From an uncultured Eubacteriales bacterium (GTDB lineage Bacteria > Bacillota > Clostridia > Peptostreptococcales > Anaerovoracaceae): a stretch of 64,000 nt of DNA. Each line of letters opens with the position of its first letter. The first letter of the stretch is position 1. Shown piece after piece: positions 1 through 8,379 of this stretch. The notes beneath the pieces are model-generated. The model was not told the DNA's origin. It saw only the letters and a program-made list of their open reading frames with translations, and made no database searches. The DNA lies in assembly GCA_910583765.1 (NCBI GenBank), contig CAJTYS010000024.1, positions 1 to 64,000 on the forward strand, given 5' to 3'. The translations under genes and the position numbers were made by a program.

Positions 1-404
1 TCATGAACGCAGGGATCAACATCATCCGAGTAGGATTGAAAAGCTCTGACTTGATCCGAGATGGCGGACAGATCAGCGGCCACACCTTTCACCCCGCCTT
101 CCGGCAGCTGGTAGAAGGAGAAATTGCCCGGGAAAAAATGACGCGGCTCATAGAAGAAACTTGCCTTTCCCGCAGGCGGCCTGGTTCATCTGTTTCCCCA
201 TGCTGGGAGCCTTATGAATCCCAGGAAGTCACCTTTTTCAGCAATCCCACGTGGTTTTCCTGCATGATCGGCCACAAAGCATGCAACAAAAAACACATGG
301 AGCAAACATACCCAGAATTGACGATCCACTATCAAACCCACGATTTGCCCGATGGTTCCATTGCCATTGCGGTTGCGGATGATCCACATCTTGTGGTAAA
401 ATAG
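1..404 (+). CDS. Radical SAM protein, C-terminal part (5' end outside window)
   Basis: The reading frame is open from the left edge and stops at 402-404, so the gene begins upstream of the window. The visible 133 residues contain the stretch INIIRVGLKSSDLI followed by FHPAFRQLVEGE. This matches the C-terminal domain (Radical_SAM_C type) that follows the TIM barrel in Elp3/HemN-like radical SAM proteins of Firmicutes. The iron-sulfur CxxxCxxC motif would lie upstream and cannot be seen, so the substrate is unknown. The next gene starts 27 bp later with its own ribosome site and may be co-transcribed. The family call is fairly secure; no function beyond it is claimed. Confidence 0.7.
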   Translation, partial: MNAGINIIRVGLKSSDLIRDGGQISGHTFHPAFRQLVEGEIAREKMTRLIEETCLSRRRPGSSVSPCWEPYESQEVTFFSNPTWFSCMIGHKACNKKHMEQTYPELTIHYQTHDLPDGSIAIAVADDPHLVVK

Positions 405-431
405 TGTGACAAACCAAATTTAGGAGGAAAT

Positions 432-695
432 ATGAAAGCAGTAATTACCGTGATCGGAAAAGATATGGTAGGCATTTTAGCCAAAGTCAGCGGCACCTGC
501 GCTGATGTGAACGCCAATGTAGTGGAAGTGACCCAGTCCATCCTTGAGGATTATTTCGCCATGATCATGCTTATCGACATCCAGAAAATGACCTGCGACC
601 TGGATGAATTGAAGCAAGCTTTGGCGCAGAATGTTCCAAGCATGCAGATTCATGTGATGCACGAAGACATTTTCAATTCCATGCACAGAATTTAG
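432..695 (+). CDS. ACT domain-containing protein (UPF0237 family)
   Basis: An 87-residue protein made of a single ACT domain, beginning with a beta strand MKAVITVIGKD and the turn VGILAKV typical of amino-acid-binding ACT regulators. The C-terminal part (MQIHVMHEDIF) matches the extension of the UPF0237 family. AGGAGG at 422-427 lies 4 bp before the ATG. The gene is followed 21 bp later by a UPF0210/PFL gene, and this pair is conserved in Firmicutes and Archaea. ACT domains usually sense amino acids, so it is probably a regulatory partner of the next protein; that partnership is inference from gene context. Confidence 0.85.
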   Translation: MKAVITVIGKDMVGILAKVSGTCADVNANVVEVTQSILEDYFAMIMLIDIQKMTCDLDELKQALAQNVPSMQIHVMHEDIFNSMHRI

Positions 696-716
696 AAAGA
701 CCGGAGGAATATAACG

Positions 717-2075
717 TTGATCAATATGAATGACATCATGGAAACCATCACCATGATACAGGAGGAAAATCTAGACATACGAACCATTACCATGGGGATC
801 TCCCTGCTGGATTGCTGCGACAGCGATATCGACCGTTCTTGTCAGAAGGTATATGACAAGATTTATCGCTGCGCCAAGGAGCTGGTGAAGACTGGCGAGG
901 ATATTGAAAAGAAATACGGAATCCCAATTGTGAACAAACGAATTTCCGTGACCCCTATTGCCATGCTCACCGGCGCGTCTGGCGGCGATCCCGTGAAATA
1001 TGCGAAGACCCTGGACAGAGCCGCGAAGGATGTGGGCGTGAACTTCATTGGCGGCTATTCGGCTCTGGTGCAGAAAGGCTTTTCACCTGGAGATCAAGCC
1101 CTGATCCAGTCCATCCCCAGGGCTTTGGCAGAAACAGATTTTGTCTGCTCTTCCGTCAATGTGGGTTCCACGAAAACAGGCATCAACATGGATGCGGTAA
1201 AACTCATGGGAACCGCAGTGCGGGAAGCCGCGGAGTTGACAAAAGACAGACAGTGCATCGGCGCCGCCAAGCTGGTAGTCTTCTGCAACGCGCCGGAAGA
1301 CAATCCTTTCATGGCCGGAGCGTTCCACGGACCGGGAGAACCAGACTGCGTGATCAATGTGGGGGTTTCCGGGCCAGGGGTGGTCCGTTCCGCGCTTTCT
1401 AAAATGCCAGCTGACGCAGATCTTACAGAAATCGCAGATAAAATTAAAAAAACAGCGTTCAAAATCACCCGAGTAGGACAATTGGTGGGCACAGAAGCTT
1501 CCCAGCGCCTTGGCGTGCCTTTTGGGATCATCGACTTGTCCCTTGCTCCGACTCCGGCAATCGGTGATTCTGTGGCCCATATCCTGGAAGAGATCGGCCT
1601 GGAGCAGTGCGGAGCTCACGGGACTACGGCGGCCCTGGCCATGCTCAACGATGCTGTGAAAAAAGGCGGTGTCATGGCCTCTTCCAATGTAGGCGGACTT
1701 TCCGGCGCCTTCATTCCGGTCAGCGAAGACGCAGGCATGATCGATGCCGCGAGAAACGGGGTTCTTTCCATTGAAAAGCTGGAAGCCATGACCGCGGTTT
1801 GCTCTGTGGGACTAGATATGATCATCATTCCAGGAGACACTACTGCGGCAGTGATTTCCGCTATCATCGCTGACGAGGCGGCCATTGGCATGGTCAATTC
1901 CAAGACCACTGCTGTCAGAGTAATCCCAGCGGTAGGTCTCGCAGAAGGAGAAGAACTGGACTTTGGCGGTCTTTTGGGCAATGGCCCGGTAATGAAGGTG
2001 AACACAAAGTCCCCTGCCAAAATGATTGATCGAGGCGGCAGGATCCCTGCTCCCCTGCAAAGTCTGAAAAACTAA
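717..2075 (+). CDS. PFL family protein (UPF0210/DUF711)
   Basis: A 452-residue protein matching the full length of the UPF0210 (DUF711) family, whose fold is related to pyruvate formate-lyase but whose reaction is not established. Family features include the N-terminal ETITMIQEENLDIRTITMGI segment, the glycine-rich ALSKMPADADLTEIADKIKK region and a C-terminal GGRIPAPLQSLKN end. The start is a TTG at 717, set 8 bp after GGAGGA (703-708). An ATG three codons later lies too far from that site. The gene sits between the ACT-domain gene and a PLP enzyme, suggesting an amino-acid-related role. Confidence 0.85.
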   Translation: MINMNDIMETITMIQEENLDIRTITMGISLLDCCDSDIDRSCQKVYDKIYRCAKELVKTGEDIEKKYGIPIVNKRISVTPIAMLTGASGGDPVKYAKTLDRAAKDVGVNFIGGYSALVQKGFSPGDQALIQSIPRALAETDFVCSSVNVGSTKTGINMDAVKLMGTAVREAAELTKDRQCIGAAKLVVFCNAPEDNPFMAGAFHGPGEPDCVINVGVSGPGVVRSALSKMPADADLTEIADKIKKTAFKITRVGQLVGTEASQRLGVPFGIIDLSLAPTPAIGDSVAHILEEIGLEQCGAHGTTAALAMLNDAVKKGGVMASSNVGGLSGAFIPVSEDAGMIDAARNGVLSIEKLEAMTAVCSVGLDMIIIPGDTTAAVISAIIADEAAIGMVNSKTTAVRVIPAVGLAEGEELDFGGLLGNGPVMKVNTKSPAKMIDRGGRIPAPLQSLKN

Positions 2076-2098
2076 TCAAAGCAAAGAGGTGGTTTACG

Positions 2099-3127
2099 AT
2101 GTCAACAAACTGTAAAAAAGTGCCCTTTTTGAATTTACCCACGCCCTTGGAATACCTGCCTAATGTTTCTAGGGACCTGGGGATCAATCTCTATTTAAAA
2201 CGAGACGATCTGACTGGTCTGGGCATGGGCGGCAACAAACTGCGCAAACTGGAATATTTCCTATATGACGCACAGCAGCAGGGAGCCACCATGCTGCTGA
2301 CTGTAGGCGGCGCTCAGACTAACCACGGCAGACTGACCGCTGCTATTGCCGCTAAATATGGAATGAAATGCGCCATCGTAGCGATTGATGATTATCCTGG
2401 AGAGGTCTCCGCTAACATCCTGCTGGATCGGCTCTTTGGAGCGGAGGTGATCTTGAAAGAAGATGACCGTACCCGCTCTTTGGACACGCAATCTTATGAA
2501 ACAGCCATGGCAGTGAAAGAGCGGTATGAGGCACAAGGAGAAACCGTGTACTATATCCCTATGGGCGGCTCTGATGAATTGGGTGTTTTAGGCTATTATG
2601 ACTGTGCCCAGGAACTGACTATCCAGGCTGCGGAAATGGGTATCTCCGACAGCCGGATCATTACCGCTGTGGGAAGCATGGGCACTTACATGGGCCTGTT
2701 CTGCGGCCTGAAGGACATCGATTCCCCTCTGGCTCTCACTGGAACCATGGTCATGCCTTATGAGGAAAGCGTGCGGGCCTTTGCAAAAGACTATTTTGAT
2801 CGGGTTAAAGAACGGTATCAATGGGACTTTGACGCGGAGAAATCTGATTTTCACATTGATGAGGATTATATTTGCGGTGGCTACAACAATGAAGTGCCCG
2901 AAGTACGGGAAGCCATTTATCACATGGCCCGGCAGGAAGCCATTCTTTTAGATCCCTGTTACACGGGAAAGGCTTTCAACGCCATCACCCAAATGGTCCG
3001 CGACCGGAAGATCGAGCGAGGGGAAACCATCATCTTCATCCATACCGGCGGACAGCCTGGGCTCAACACGCCTCACCACCGCATGGAATTTGAAGCAGAA
3101 TTAAAAGACGGCATCAAGATCCTCTAA
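2099..3127 (+). CDS. PLP-dependent D-cysteine desulfhydrase / ACC deaminase family enzyme
   Basis: A 342-residue fold type II PLP enzyme. The motif KRDDLTGLGMGGNKLRKLEY at about residues 33-52 carries the PLP-binding lysine in GGNKLRK, and GGAQTNHGR near residue 65 is the equivalent of the QSNH segment in D-cysteine desulfhydrase. A glycine-rich HTGGQPGL segment near the C-terminus fits phosphate binding. D-cysteine desulfhydrase makes pyruvate, sulfide and ammonia; ACC deaminase and related lyases share the fold, so the substrate is not fixed by sequence alone. AAAGAGGTGG precedes the ATG. It lies 23 bp after the UPF0210 gene and is probably in the same operon. Confidence 0.8.
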   Translation: MSTNCKKVPFLNLPTPLEYLPNVSRDLGINLYLKRDDLTGLGMGGNKLRKLEYFLYDAQQQGATMLLTVGGAQTNHGRLTAAIAAKYGMKCAIVAIDDYPGEVSANILLDRLFGAEVILKEDDRTRSLDTQSYETAMAVKERYEAQGETVYYIPMGGSDELGVLGYYDCAQELTIQAAEMGISDSRIITAVGSMGTYMGLFCGLKDIDSPLALTGTMVMPYEESVRAFAKDYFDRVKERYQWDFDAEKSDFHIDEDYICGGYNNEVPEVREAIYHMARQEAILLDPCYTGKAFNAITQMVRDRKIERGETIIFIHTGGQPGLNTPHHRMEFEAELKDGIKIL

Positions 3128-3153
3128 TGCCGCCTAAAAGTGGATCCTGGCAG

Positions 3154-3462
3154 TCAAATGTCCCATTTGCACTGCTTCAGGTCCACATGATCTTCATCCT
3201 TTAAAACAACGCCCTCTCTCCGCAGCAAATCGGCTTGCTCGCACCATCCCGGCACTAATCTGCCAGCGTGGTTGACCACTCTATAGCAAGGATATTCTCC
3301 GTAAAATTCCGCCATGCCCAGGACTTTTCCCACAAGGCGGGCATTTTTTTCTCTGCCGATCAGCCCTGCGATCTGTCCATAAGTAGCGACCTTGCCCTCT
3401 GGAATCTCCTCCACCACTGCCAAAATCTCGTAGATCAGATCTTCCTGTAAGACTTGACTCAT
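3154..3462 (-). CDS. MGMT family (alkyltransferase-like) protein with PCYR active-site variant
   Basis: A 102-residue protein equal to the C-terminal DNA-binding/alkyl-acceptor domain of O6-methylguanine methyltransferases, including GKVATYGQIAGLIG (helix-turn-helix) and RLVPGW. The active-site motif is PCYR at residues 58-61: the alkyl-acceptor cysteine is present but the usual histidine of PCHR is tyrosine. The short length without the N-terminal domain resembles alkyltransferase-like proteins, which normally have Trp in place of Cys. It may therefore be a weakly active repair protein or a lesion-recognition protein. AAGGAG sits 8 bp before the ATG. It is convergent with the PLP enzyme gene. 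Confidence 0.85.
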   Translation of the reverse strand: MSQVLQEDLIYEILAVVEEIPEGKVATYGQIAGLIGREKNARLVGKVLGMAEFYGEYPCYRVVNHAGRLVPGWCEQADLLRREGVVLKDEDHVDLKQCKWDI

Positions 3463-3489
3463 TTCAAAGGCTCCTTTCTGTAGAAAATA

Positions 3490-4443
3490 TCAGGCCCGCT
3501 GCAACTCCAAAATCTCCTCCATTGGAAGTTTAGAATATTTCATGATCTTTTCGATGGGCTCATTATCACGCAGCATTTCTTTGGCGATTTCTATTTTTCC
3601 TTCATGAACCCCTTCTTCCCAAATGCTCAGTCCTAAACCATCCATACGCTTTGCCTCCTTCCATAATTCTTCATTGTTAGAAAAATCAATGTACTCAGAA
3701 ACCGTATCCATAAAATCGCTTTGACGAGGATACATGATCGCATTTAAAAATCGCATCAGTTCATATCCTTCATCACCTTTTTCTCCATTATACACCCTGC
3801 TGCCTAATTTGATAACTACCAACGTCATTAAATCATAATTTTCTTTTGTAGTGGCTGCTGAACCTGTATTTTTCGTATTGACAGTTTCATAAATGGAAAT
3901 GCTATAATGGTCTTTCTTGGGAATATCCTCCTTACAGATCCATATGCCGTAACACTTTTCAAGCTGGTTGTAGTTTGTATTGTCAGTAAGCAGCGATAGT
4001 TGGGACGAAAGGCGCCGTGCAAGATAATAGATTCCCCTTTTTTCTATTGGATAGCCTGGCCGATAAGTTTTCTGAGGTTCTATATCTATATGCAGACTAA
4101 CGCTCACGCTTTCTGTGGAAAGTAATGGGTTTCTAGCACGAAAAGCAAGATCAAAATTTGAAGTTTTTTCATTCAGCTGGACAAACTCCGCACTATCGCC
4201 TCTGACCTGAGTATTAGTCCTGCCTGATGATACTTCCTTCATGTCAGTGATAGAATCAGCTTCTATGAAGTCCATAACTTCTTCCCTGCCATAACCTCTA
4301 TACTCTGCTACTGTTTCCCGCAGAATGATTGCTAATACTTCCCTGCTATGTAAGATGGTCTTGCTCTGTGCGTCTAAACCTTCCATATCTGCTGTGAGCT
4401 GCATGGCGCTCAACGTACTCAGACCTCCCTGTATTCTATCCAT
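3490..4443 (-). CDS. Rpn-like PD-(D/E)XK nuclease/transposase family protein
   Basis: A 317-residue protein resembling the recombination-promoting nuclease / PD-(D/E)XK transposase-like group common in gut Clostridia. The core LHIDIEPQKTYRPGY followed by EKRGIYYLARRLSSQL looks like the E-x-Q nuclease signature and following helix. The C-terminus carries the charged GVHEGKIEIAKEML helix and a terminal helical repeat, as in other family members. It is lower in GC than its neighbours and stands alone with its own promoter (4482-4510), which suits a mobile or horizontally spread gene. Catalytic activity is not proven by sequence. Confidence 0.65.
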   Translation of the reverse strand: MDRIQGGLSTLSAMQLTADMEGLDAQSKTILHSREVLAIILRETVAEYRGYGREEVMDFIEADSITDMKEVSSGRTNTQVRGDSAEFVQLNEKTSNFDLAFRARNPLLSTESVSVSLHIDIEPQKTYRPGYPIEKRGIYYLARRLSSQLSLLTDNTNYNQLEKCYGIWICKEDIPKKDHYSISIYETVNTKNTGSAATTKENYDLMTLVVIKLGSRVYNGEKGDEGYELMRFLNAIMYPRQSDFMDTVSEYIDFSNNEELWKEAKRMDGLGLSIWEEGVHEGKIEIAKEMLRDNEPIEKIMKYSKLPMEEILELQRA

Positions 4444-4481
4444 TTTACCCCTCTTTTTCCATTTTATACACTTTTATTTTT

Positions 4482-4510
4482 ATGATAATGTAATTTTTTG
4501 GATTTGTCAA
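4482..4510 (-). promoter_or_regulatory. Sigma-A promoter of the Rpn-like gene
   Basis: Read on the minus strand: TTGACA (4505-4510), 17 bp spacer, TATCAT (4482-4487). The -35 is a perfect consensus and the -10 matches five of six bases. The transcript would start about 30 bp before the ATG at 4443. Confidence 0.75.
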
Positions 4511-4565
4511 CAAACATTTTTATAAAACGCAAAGAATCATGGTGATATTTTCTTGAATTACAGAA

Positions 4566-4600
4566 AATCGCTACCACCTGTCCAATGGGTGGTAGCGATT
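4566..4600 (-). terminator. Intrinsic terminator of the permease-amidohydrolase-GyrI operon
   Basis: A perfect 13-bp inverted repeat (4566-4578 with 4588-4600, stem AATCGCTACCACC) around a 9-nt loop. Read on the minus strand it is followed by TTTTCTG, giving a rho-independent terminator about 65 bp after the stop of the GyrI-like gene. There is no T tract on the plus strand, so it acts leftward. Confidence 0.8.
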
Positions 4601-4666
4601 ACGCTTTAAGTGCCAATCAAAATCCCCCATGGTTTTCCGTAAGCCACAGGGGAACTTTGTTGTTTT

Positions 4667-5164
4667 TTATCTTTTCCGCACTGGAATCTGGACTTCCGTA
4701 AGATAATCTTCTTCCGAATCCTGATTCCAACAGCCATCAATGGCGCTGTCCCGAGGCGGTCCCGCCTGCTCGTAGCCGTTGGCTGCCAGCCACTGCCTGG
4801 CAAAAGCATGGGCTTCACCCAGCTTGCAGTACGGGCCTTTGTGCCTCACCGTCACTGCTACGCACCCTTGCAAAGTGTCAAAGACATAGTCCTCACAGTC
4901 ATTTCCCTTCGCGGTCACAGCGTCACAGTACAAATAGTGAATATCATGGTCTGAGAAAACCCCATCTTCATAGATCATCACGTTATAGTCCGGCTCTGTC
5001 AAAGCGATCCGCGGATTTTCCGCCAAGACCTGGTCCGACAAATCCATGAGAAAATTGTCTTCTTCGGAAATATTGAAAAACGTGTCAATGGACTCTGCCA
5101 CATAACGCTTGCAATACACTGTATAAGTGGGTATCTCCTTAATCACTGCCTTATAATCTGCCAT
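4667..5164 (-). CDS. GyrI-like / transcription-activator effector-binding domain protein
   Basis: A 165-residue single-domain protein of the GyrI-like (AraC_E_bind) superfamily. It has paired beta-alpha repeats, with VAVTVRHKGPYCKLGEAHAFARQWLAANGYEQAG matching the second repeat and ending in LTEVQIPVRK, the usual C-terminal strand. Such domains bind small hydrophobic or cationic ligands. The start at 5164 (MADYKAV) has GGAGG 6 bp upstream and overlaps the end of the amidohydrolase gene by 14 bp, implying translational coupling. A start 11 codons earlier lacks a comparable site. It may bind or sense the substrate handled by the upstream permease and amidohydrolase; that is inference. Confidence 0.75.
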   Translation of the reverse strand: MADYKAVIKEIPTYTVYCKRYVAESIDTFFNISEEDNFLMDLSDQVLAENPRIALTEPDYNVMIYEDGVFSDHDIHYLYCDAVTAKGNDCEDYVFDTLQGCVAVTVRHKGPYCKLGEAHAFARQWLAANGYEQAGPPRDSAIDGCWNQDSEEDYLTEVQIPVRKR

Positions 5165-6836
5165 GGATGACCTCCCCGTCGAAAACCACTGTCTCAAACC
5201 GAATATCCTTTAACTGCGCCGCGTCCACCGCAAAAGGATCCTCTGATACGATACAGAGATTAGATGCTTTTCCCAGCTCCAAGCTTCCCATCTTGTTTTC
5301 CCAGTGAAGCTGCCTGGCGCTGCCCATGGTGTATCCCCGCATCAGCTCTGCCAGAGGCAGCTTGGCGCTTTCTGGCGGACGGACGCTGCCCGGGTATCTC
5401 TCTGGATCAAGAGGGACTTGGGGATCCACTCTTGTGGCCGCCACCTGCATGCCAAAAAACGGATTGGCCCGGTTCAGCTCATAAAATGTCACCACATCGC
5501 TGGAATATGCCAGCAGCGCGCCGCTCTCAATCATGGGCGCGAATTGATACATCCTGCGCCATTTTTCTTCACTATAGTAATTCATGGCCTCTTCGCCAAA
5601 ATACCCGCCAGACCAATGACAGCTCCAGTTAATGGTGACACCCAGCTTCGCGGGCCGTTTCATGTCAGCCGGATCCACCACTTCACAGTGGGCGAAGATG
5701 GGCTGGCAGACCCACGCTGTGCCTTCCTCCCTGGCGATTTTTCGCGCGGCTTCTACTGCGTCGCAGCCTACTCGGAAAGCCCGATCCCCTACCATATGGA
5801 TATGCAGGTCCAAGCCCTCTTTGTTGCAGAGCACAAAGCACTTTGTCAGCTCTTCTGTCTCCATCATGATCTCACCGAAATTTCCTGGATCGTGGATATG
5901 TTCGTGGAGGGACGCGCTGTTGCCGCTTTCGTTGGTCCCATCTAAAAACAGTTTCATAGTATTGATCTTGATATGCTTTGTGGTGTATGTTTCCTGATAT
6001 TCCCGCAGCTTGGCGATCTTTTCCGATAAATCGTTATAGTTCCAGAACCGCACCATGCCATCGTAATACACTTTCAGCTTTCCTGCCTGATCCAGCTTGT
6101 GAATGGATTCGATCTGTTCATCCGTTTCAATGAAGCCATCGCACATGGCCGTGATCCCGTTTTCCCGCAGAAAATCGAAAAACGGGGTCATATGTTCTGG
6201 TGTCATGTTTTCCGGCGGCTGCCAGTTCAGGGCCTGGAACATGTTTTCCGCGAAATGCCGCCAGGCCATTTCCTTGACCCAGCCTGTGGGAACTCCATCC
6301 TCGTCCCGCACGAACACTTCCAAGGCGCTGGGGTCCTCCGTATGCTCATCAACCTGCAAGAGCTCCAACATTTTAGAGTTGATCCAGCAAAGATGCTCCC
6401 CAAAATCCTGACACAAGCAGGGCCGATCGGAGACCGCTGTGTCCAGCAGCTCCTTCCTGGGTCCCTGTTCATCGAACATGGAAGTGGGATAATACTCGAA
6501 GTACAAAAACGGCATTTCTTCCTTTGGATGCTGCTTTGCGTAATCCTTGATAAAAGCCAGCAGTTCTTCTGCGTTCTCAGTCCAAGGCAGCTTCACATGC
6601 CAGGCGCTGGCTGAAAGCATGCCTGGATGAATATGACTATCGATGAATCCCGGCAGCACGGTCTTTCCATGAAGATCAAGGATCTCCGCATCCTTTCCCA
6701 CGGCCTGCTGGATAGCCGCCGGATCATCCTCACCCACATATAAAACCCCGCCTTTATCATAGGCCACAGCCTTTGCCTTTTTCAGACCGTCTTGAAATGA
6801 TGTATAAATATTCGCGTTTCGTAATACCGTTTTCAT
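5151..6836 (-). CDS. YtcJ-type metal-dependent amidohydrolase (module 1)
   Basis: A 561-residue amidohydrolase of the YtcJ / N-substituted formamide deformylase type. The metal-binding HxH lies in DSHIHPG (His68, His70); further ligands fit LHIHMVGD and FAHCEVVD, and the C-terminal GSLELGKASNLCIV returns to the beta-sandwich domain. The family hydrolyses C-N bonds of amides or cyclic ureides, and the real substrate is unknown. It lies 23 bp after an APC permease and overlaps the GyrI-like gene, so import and hydrolysis of one compound is a reasonable guess. A paralogue lies at 9493-11211. Confidence 0.85.
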   Translation of the reverse strand: MKTVLRNANIYTSFQDGLKKAKAVAYDKGGVLYVGEDDPAAIQQAVGKDAEILDLHGKTVLPGFIDSHIHPGMLSASAWHVKLPWTENAEELLAFIKDYAKQHPKEEMPFLYFEYYPTSMFDEQGPRKELLDTAVSDRPCLCQDFGEHLCWINSKMLELLQVDEHTEDPSALEVFVRDEDGVPTGWVKEMAWRHFAENMFQALNWQPPENMTPEHMTPFFDFLRENGITAMCDGFIETDEQIESIHKLDQAGKLKVYYDGMVRFWNYNDLSEKIAKLREYQETYTTKHIKINTMKLFLDGTNESGNSASLHEHIHDPGNFGEIMMETEELTKCFVLCNKEGLDLHIHMVGDRAFRVGCDAVEAARKIAREEGTAWVCQPIFAHCEVVDPADMKRPAKLGVTINWSCHWSGGYFGEEAMNYYSEEKWRRMYQFAPMIESGALLAYSSDVVTFYELNRANPFFGMQVAATRVDPQVPLDPERYPGSVRPPESAKLPLAELMRGYTMGSARQLHWENKMGSLELGKASNLCIVSEDPFAVDAAQLKDIRFETVVFDGEVIHGRL

Positions 6837-6859
6837 GTTTTCACCTCTCTCATTATGGT

Positions 6860-8227
6860 TTATTCAATATCCATTTCTGGCGGCAAAGTCTGAAATCCCT
6901 TTGTCTTGATGGCTAAAATGATAATGCCCACCACCAGCCAGATGATGCCAATGATTTTTGCTGTCTGTGCCATGTTAAACCAAAGATACACGCAGACCAC
7001 AGTGGCAATCAGCGGCAGCACGCCGTAATTGAACATGGCCTTTCCACCCCGTTCACCCTTTTTCTTCAAGAAGTAAAACGGCACGGAAATATTCACTAAG
7101 ATGAAGCCTGTGATCGCACCAAAACTTACTAGTTCAACGCCGCCTAAAATATTGTCTGTGAAAAATAGCGCCACCAGGCCCACGATGCCAACGATGATCA
7201 GATTGTAAAATGGAACGCCTTTTTTGCTCATGTGGCCAAAGACTTTTTTCGGCAAAATGTTGTCTCGTCCCATGTTGTACATGATCCTCACGACTGCCGC
7301 CTGGCCCGATAAAGCGCAGGCGATGCTTCCAATGTTATCTACTACCAAAAACGCCACATCCATATGGGGGATCATGGTGATCTTTGCCAGCAGTTCAAAG
7401 ATACCGGAATCCGGATCCTGCAAATTCTGATAACCCACTGGCCACATTACCTGTGCGATGTAAGCGATGAGTGTGAACACCAGCCCTGCTCCCAGGCATA
7501 CCAGCACAATGGCCTTTGGAATATCCTTCACCGGATTCTTGGCTTCTTCCGACAAGGTGGATACTGCGTCAAATCCCAGGAAAGACACGCAGAGAATCGC
7601 CGCCGGATATAAAACCAGCCTTAATTCAAACACATCCGGATTGTAAAACGCAGTTCCATCGATCAGACCGTTGGATGTGCCATCAATGCCGCCTTTTGTA
7701 ATGGTGATGATCCCTACTACAATGAACACTGCCATTAAAATCAGCTGCACTGCTACAATGGCCGTGTCTACTTTGGCTGCCATGCTGATGCCCATGGCAT
7801 TGATGATGAATAAAAGAATGACTTGCGCAATGACCCAGACCGATGCTGGGATAACTGGAAAATAAGTTTCCATGTAAATGGCCACGCAGAGAATGCAGAT
7901 CATAGGCAGCAGCAGATAATCCAGCAGCATGACCCACCCTGCGGCAAAGCCAAAATGTGGGTTCAGGGATTGCTGCACGTAGACATAGGCTGATCCTGAT
8001 TTCTGAAACACTCGTGACATGTTGGCATAGCTGAACGCTGTGAAAAACATGGCGATAGCCGTGATCACAAAGCAAGTGGGATACATGCCGTTTGACGCCA
8101 CTGACAAAGGACCATAGTAATTGAACACCACGGTCGGTGCCATGTAAGCAAGCCCAAAGGTGATCAGTGAGCCTAGACCTAATACTTTTTTAAATTCGCC
8201 TCCATTATTTGTTTGTTCCGTACTCAT
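6860..8227 (-). CDS. APC family amino acid/amine permease (module 1)
   Basis: A 455-residue integral membrane protein with about twelve hydrophobic segments and the APC superfamily layout: a glycine-rich first helix (LGSLITFGLAYMAPTVVF), FLGFDAVSTLSEEAKNP in the middle helix region and IAYIAQVMWPVG after helix 7. It should take up an amino acid, polyamine or related compound by proton or antiport coupling. It ends with AIKTKGFQTLPPEMDIE, almost the same tail as the second permease at 11280-12644, showing the two are paralogues. A promoter at 8258-8286 and AGGTGT before the ATG support the start. It heads an operon with an amidohydrolase and a GyrI-like protein. Confidence 0.88.
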   Translation of the reverse strand: MSTEQTNNGGEFKKVLGLGSLITFGLAYMAPTVVFNYYGPLSVASNGMYPTCFVITAIAMFFTAFSYANMSRVFQKSGSAYVYVQQSLNPHFGFAAGWVMLLDYLLLPMICILCVAIYMETYFPVIPASVWVIAQVILLFIINAMGISMAAKVDTAIVAVQLILMAVFIVVGIITITKGGIDGTSNGLIDGTAFYNPDVFELRLVLYPAAILCVSFLGFDAVSTLSEEAKNPVKDIPKAIVLVCLGAGLVFTLIAYIAQVMWPVGYQNLQDPDSGIFELLAKITMIPHMDVAFLVVDNIGSIACALSGQAAVVRIMYNMGRDNILPKKVFGHMSKKGVPFYNLIIVGIVGLVALFFTDNILGGVELVSFGAITGFILVNISVPFYFLKKKGERGGKAMFNYGVLPLIATVVCVYLWFNMAQTAKIIGIIWLVVGIIILAIKTKGFQTLPPEMDIE

Positions 8228-8257
8228 GCGACACCTCCAAAATATTGTTTTTTCTTT

Positions 8258-8286
8258 ATAATATTCTGAATTGTCCGAGCAGGCAA
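8258..8286 (-). promoter_or_regulatory. Promoter of the module 1 permease operon
   Basis: Minus strand: TTGCCT (8281-8286), 17 bp, TATTAT (8258-8263). The start point would lie about 25 bp before the permease ATG. The upstream araC-family gene ends at 8380, leaving about 150 bp for regulation. Confidence 0.6.
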
Positions 8287-8379
8287 TGACAATTTATTGC
8301 TTTTTTCCGTATAAATCACCGGAAATCAGCAATTGATCTGGCAGTCTATGGGAACCAACTGCCCTATAATTTCTTGGAG

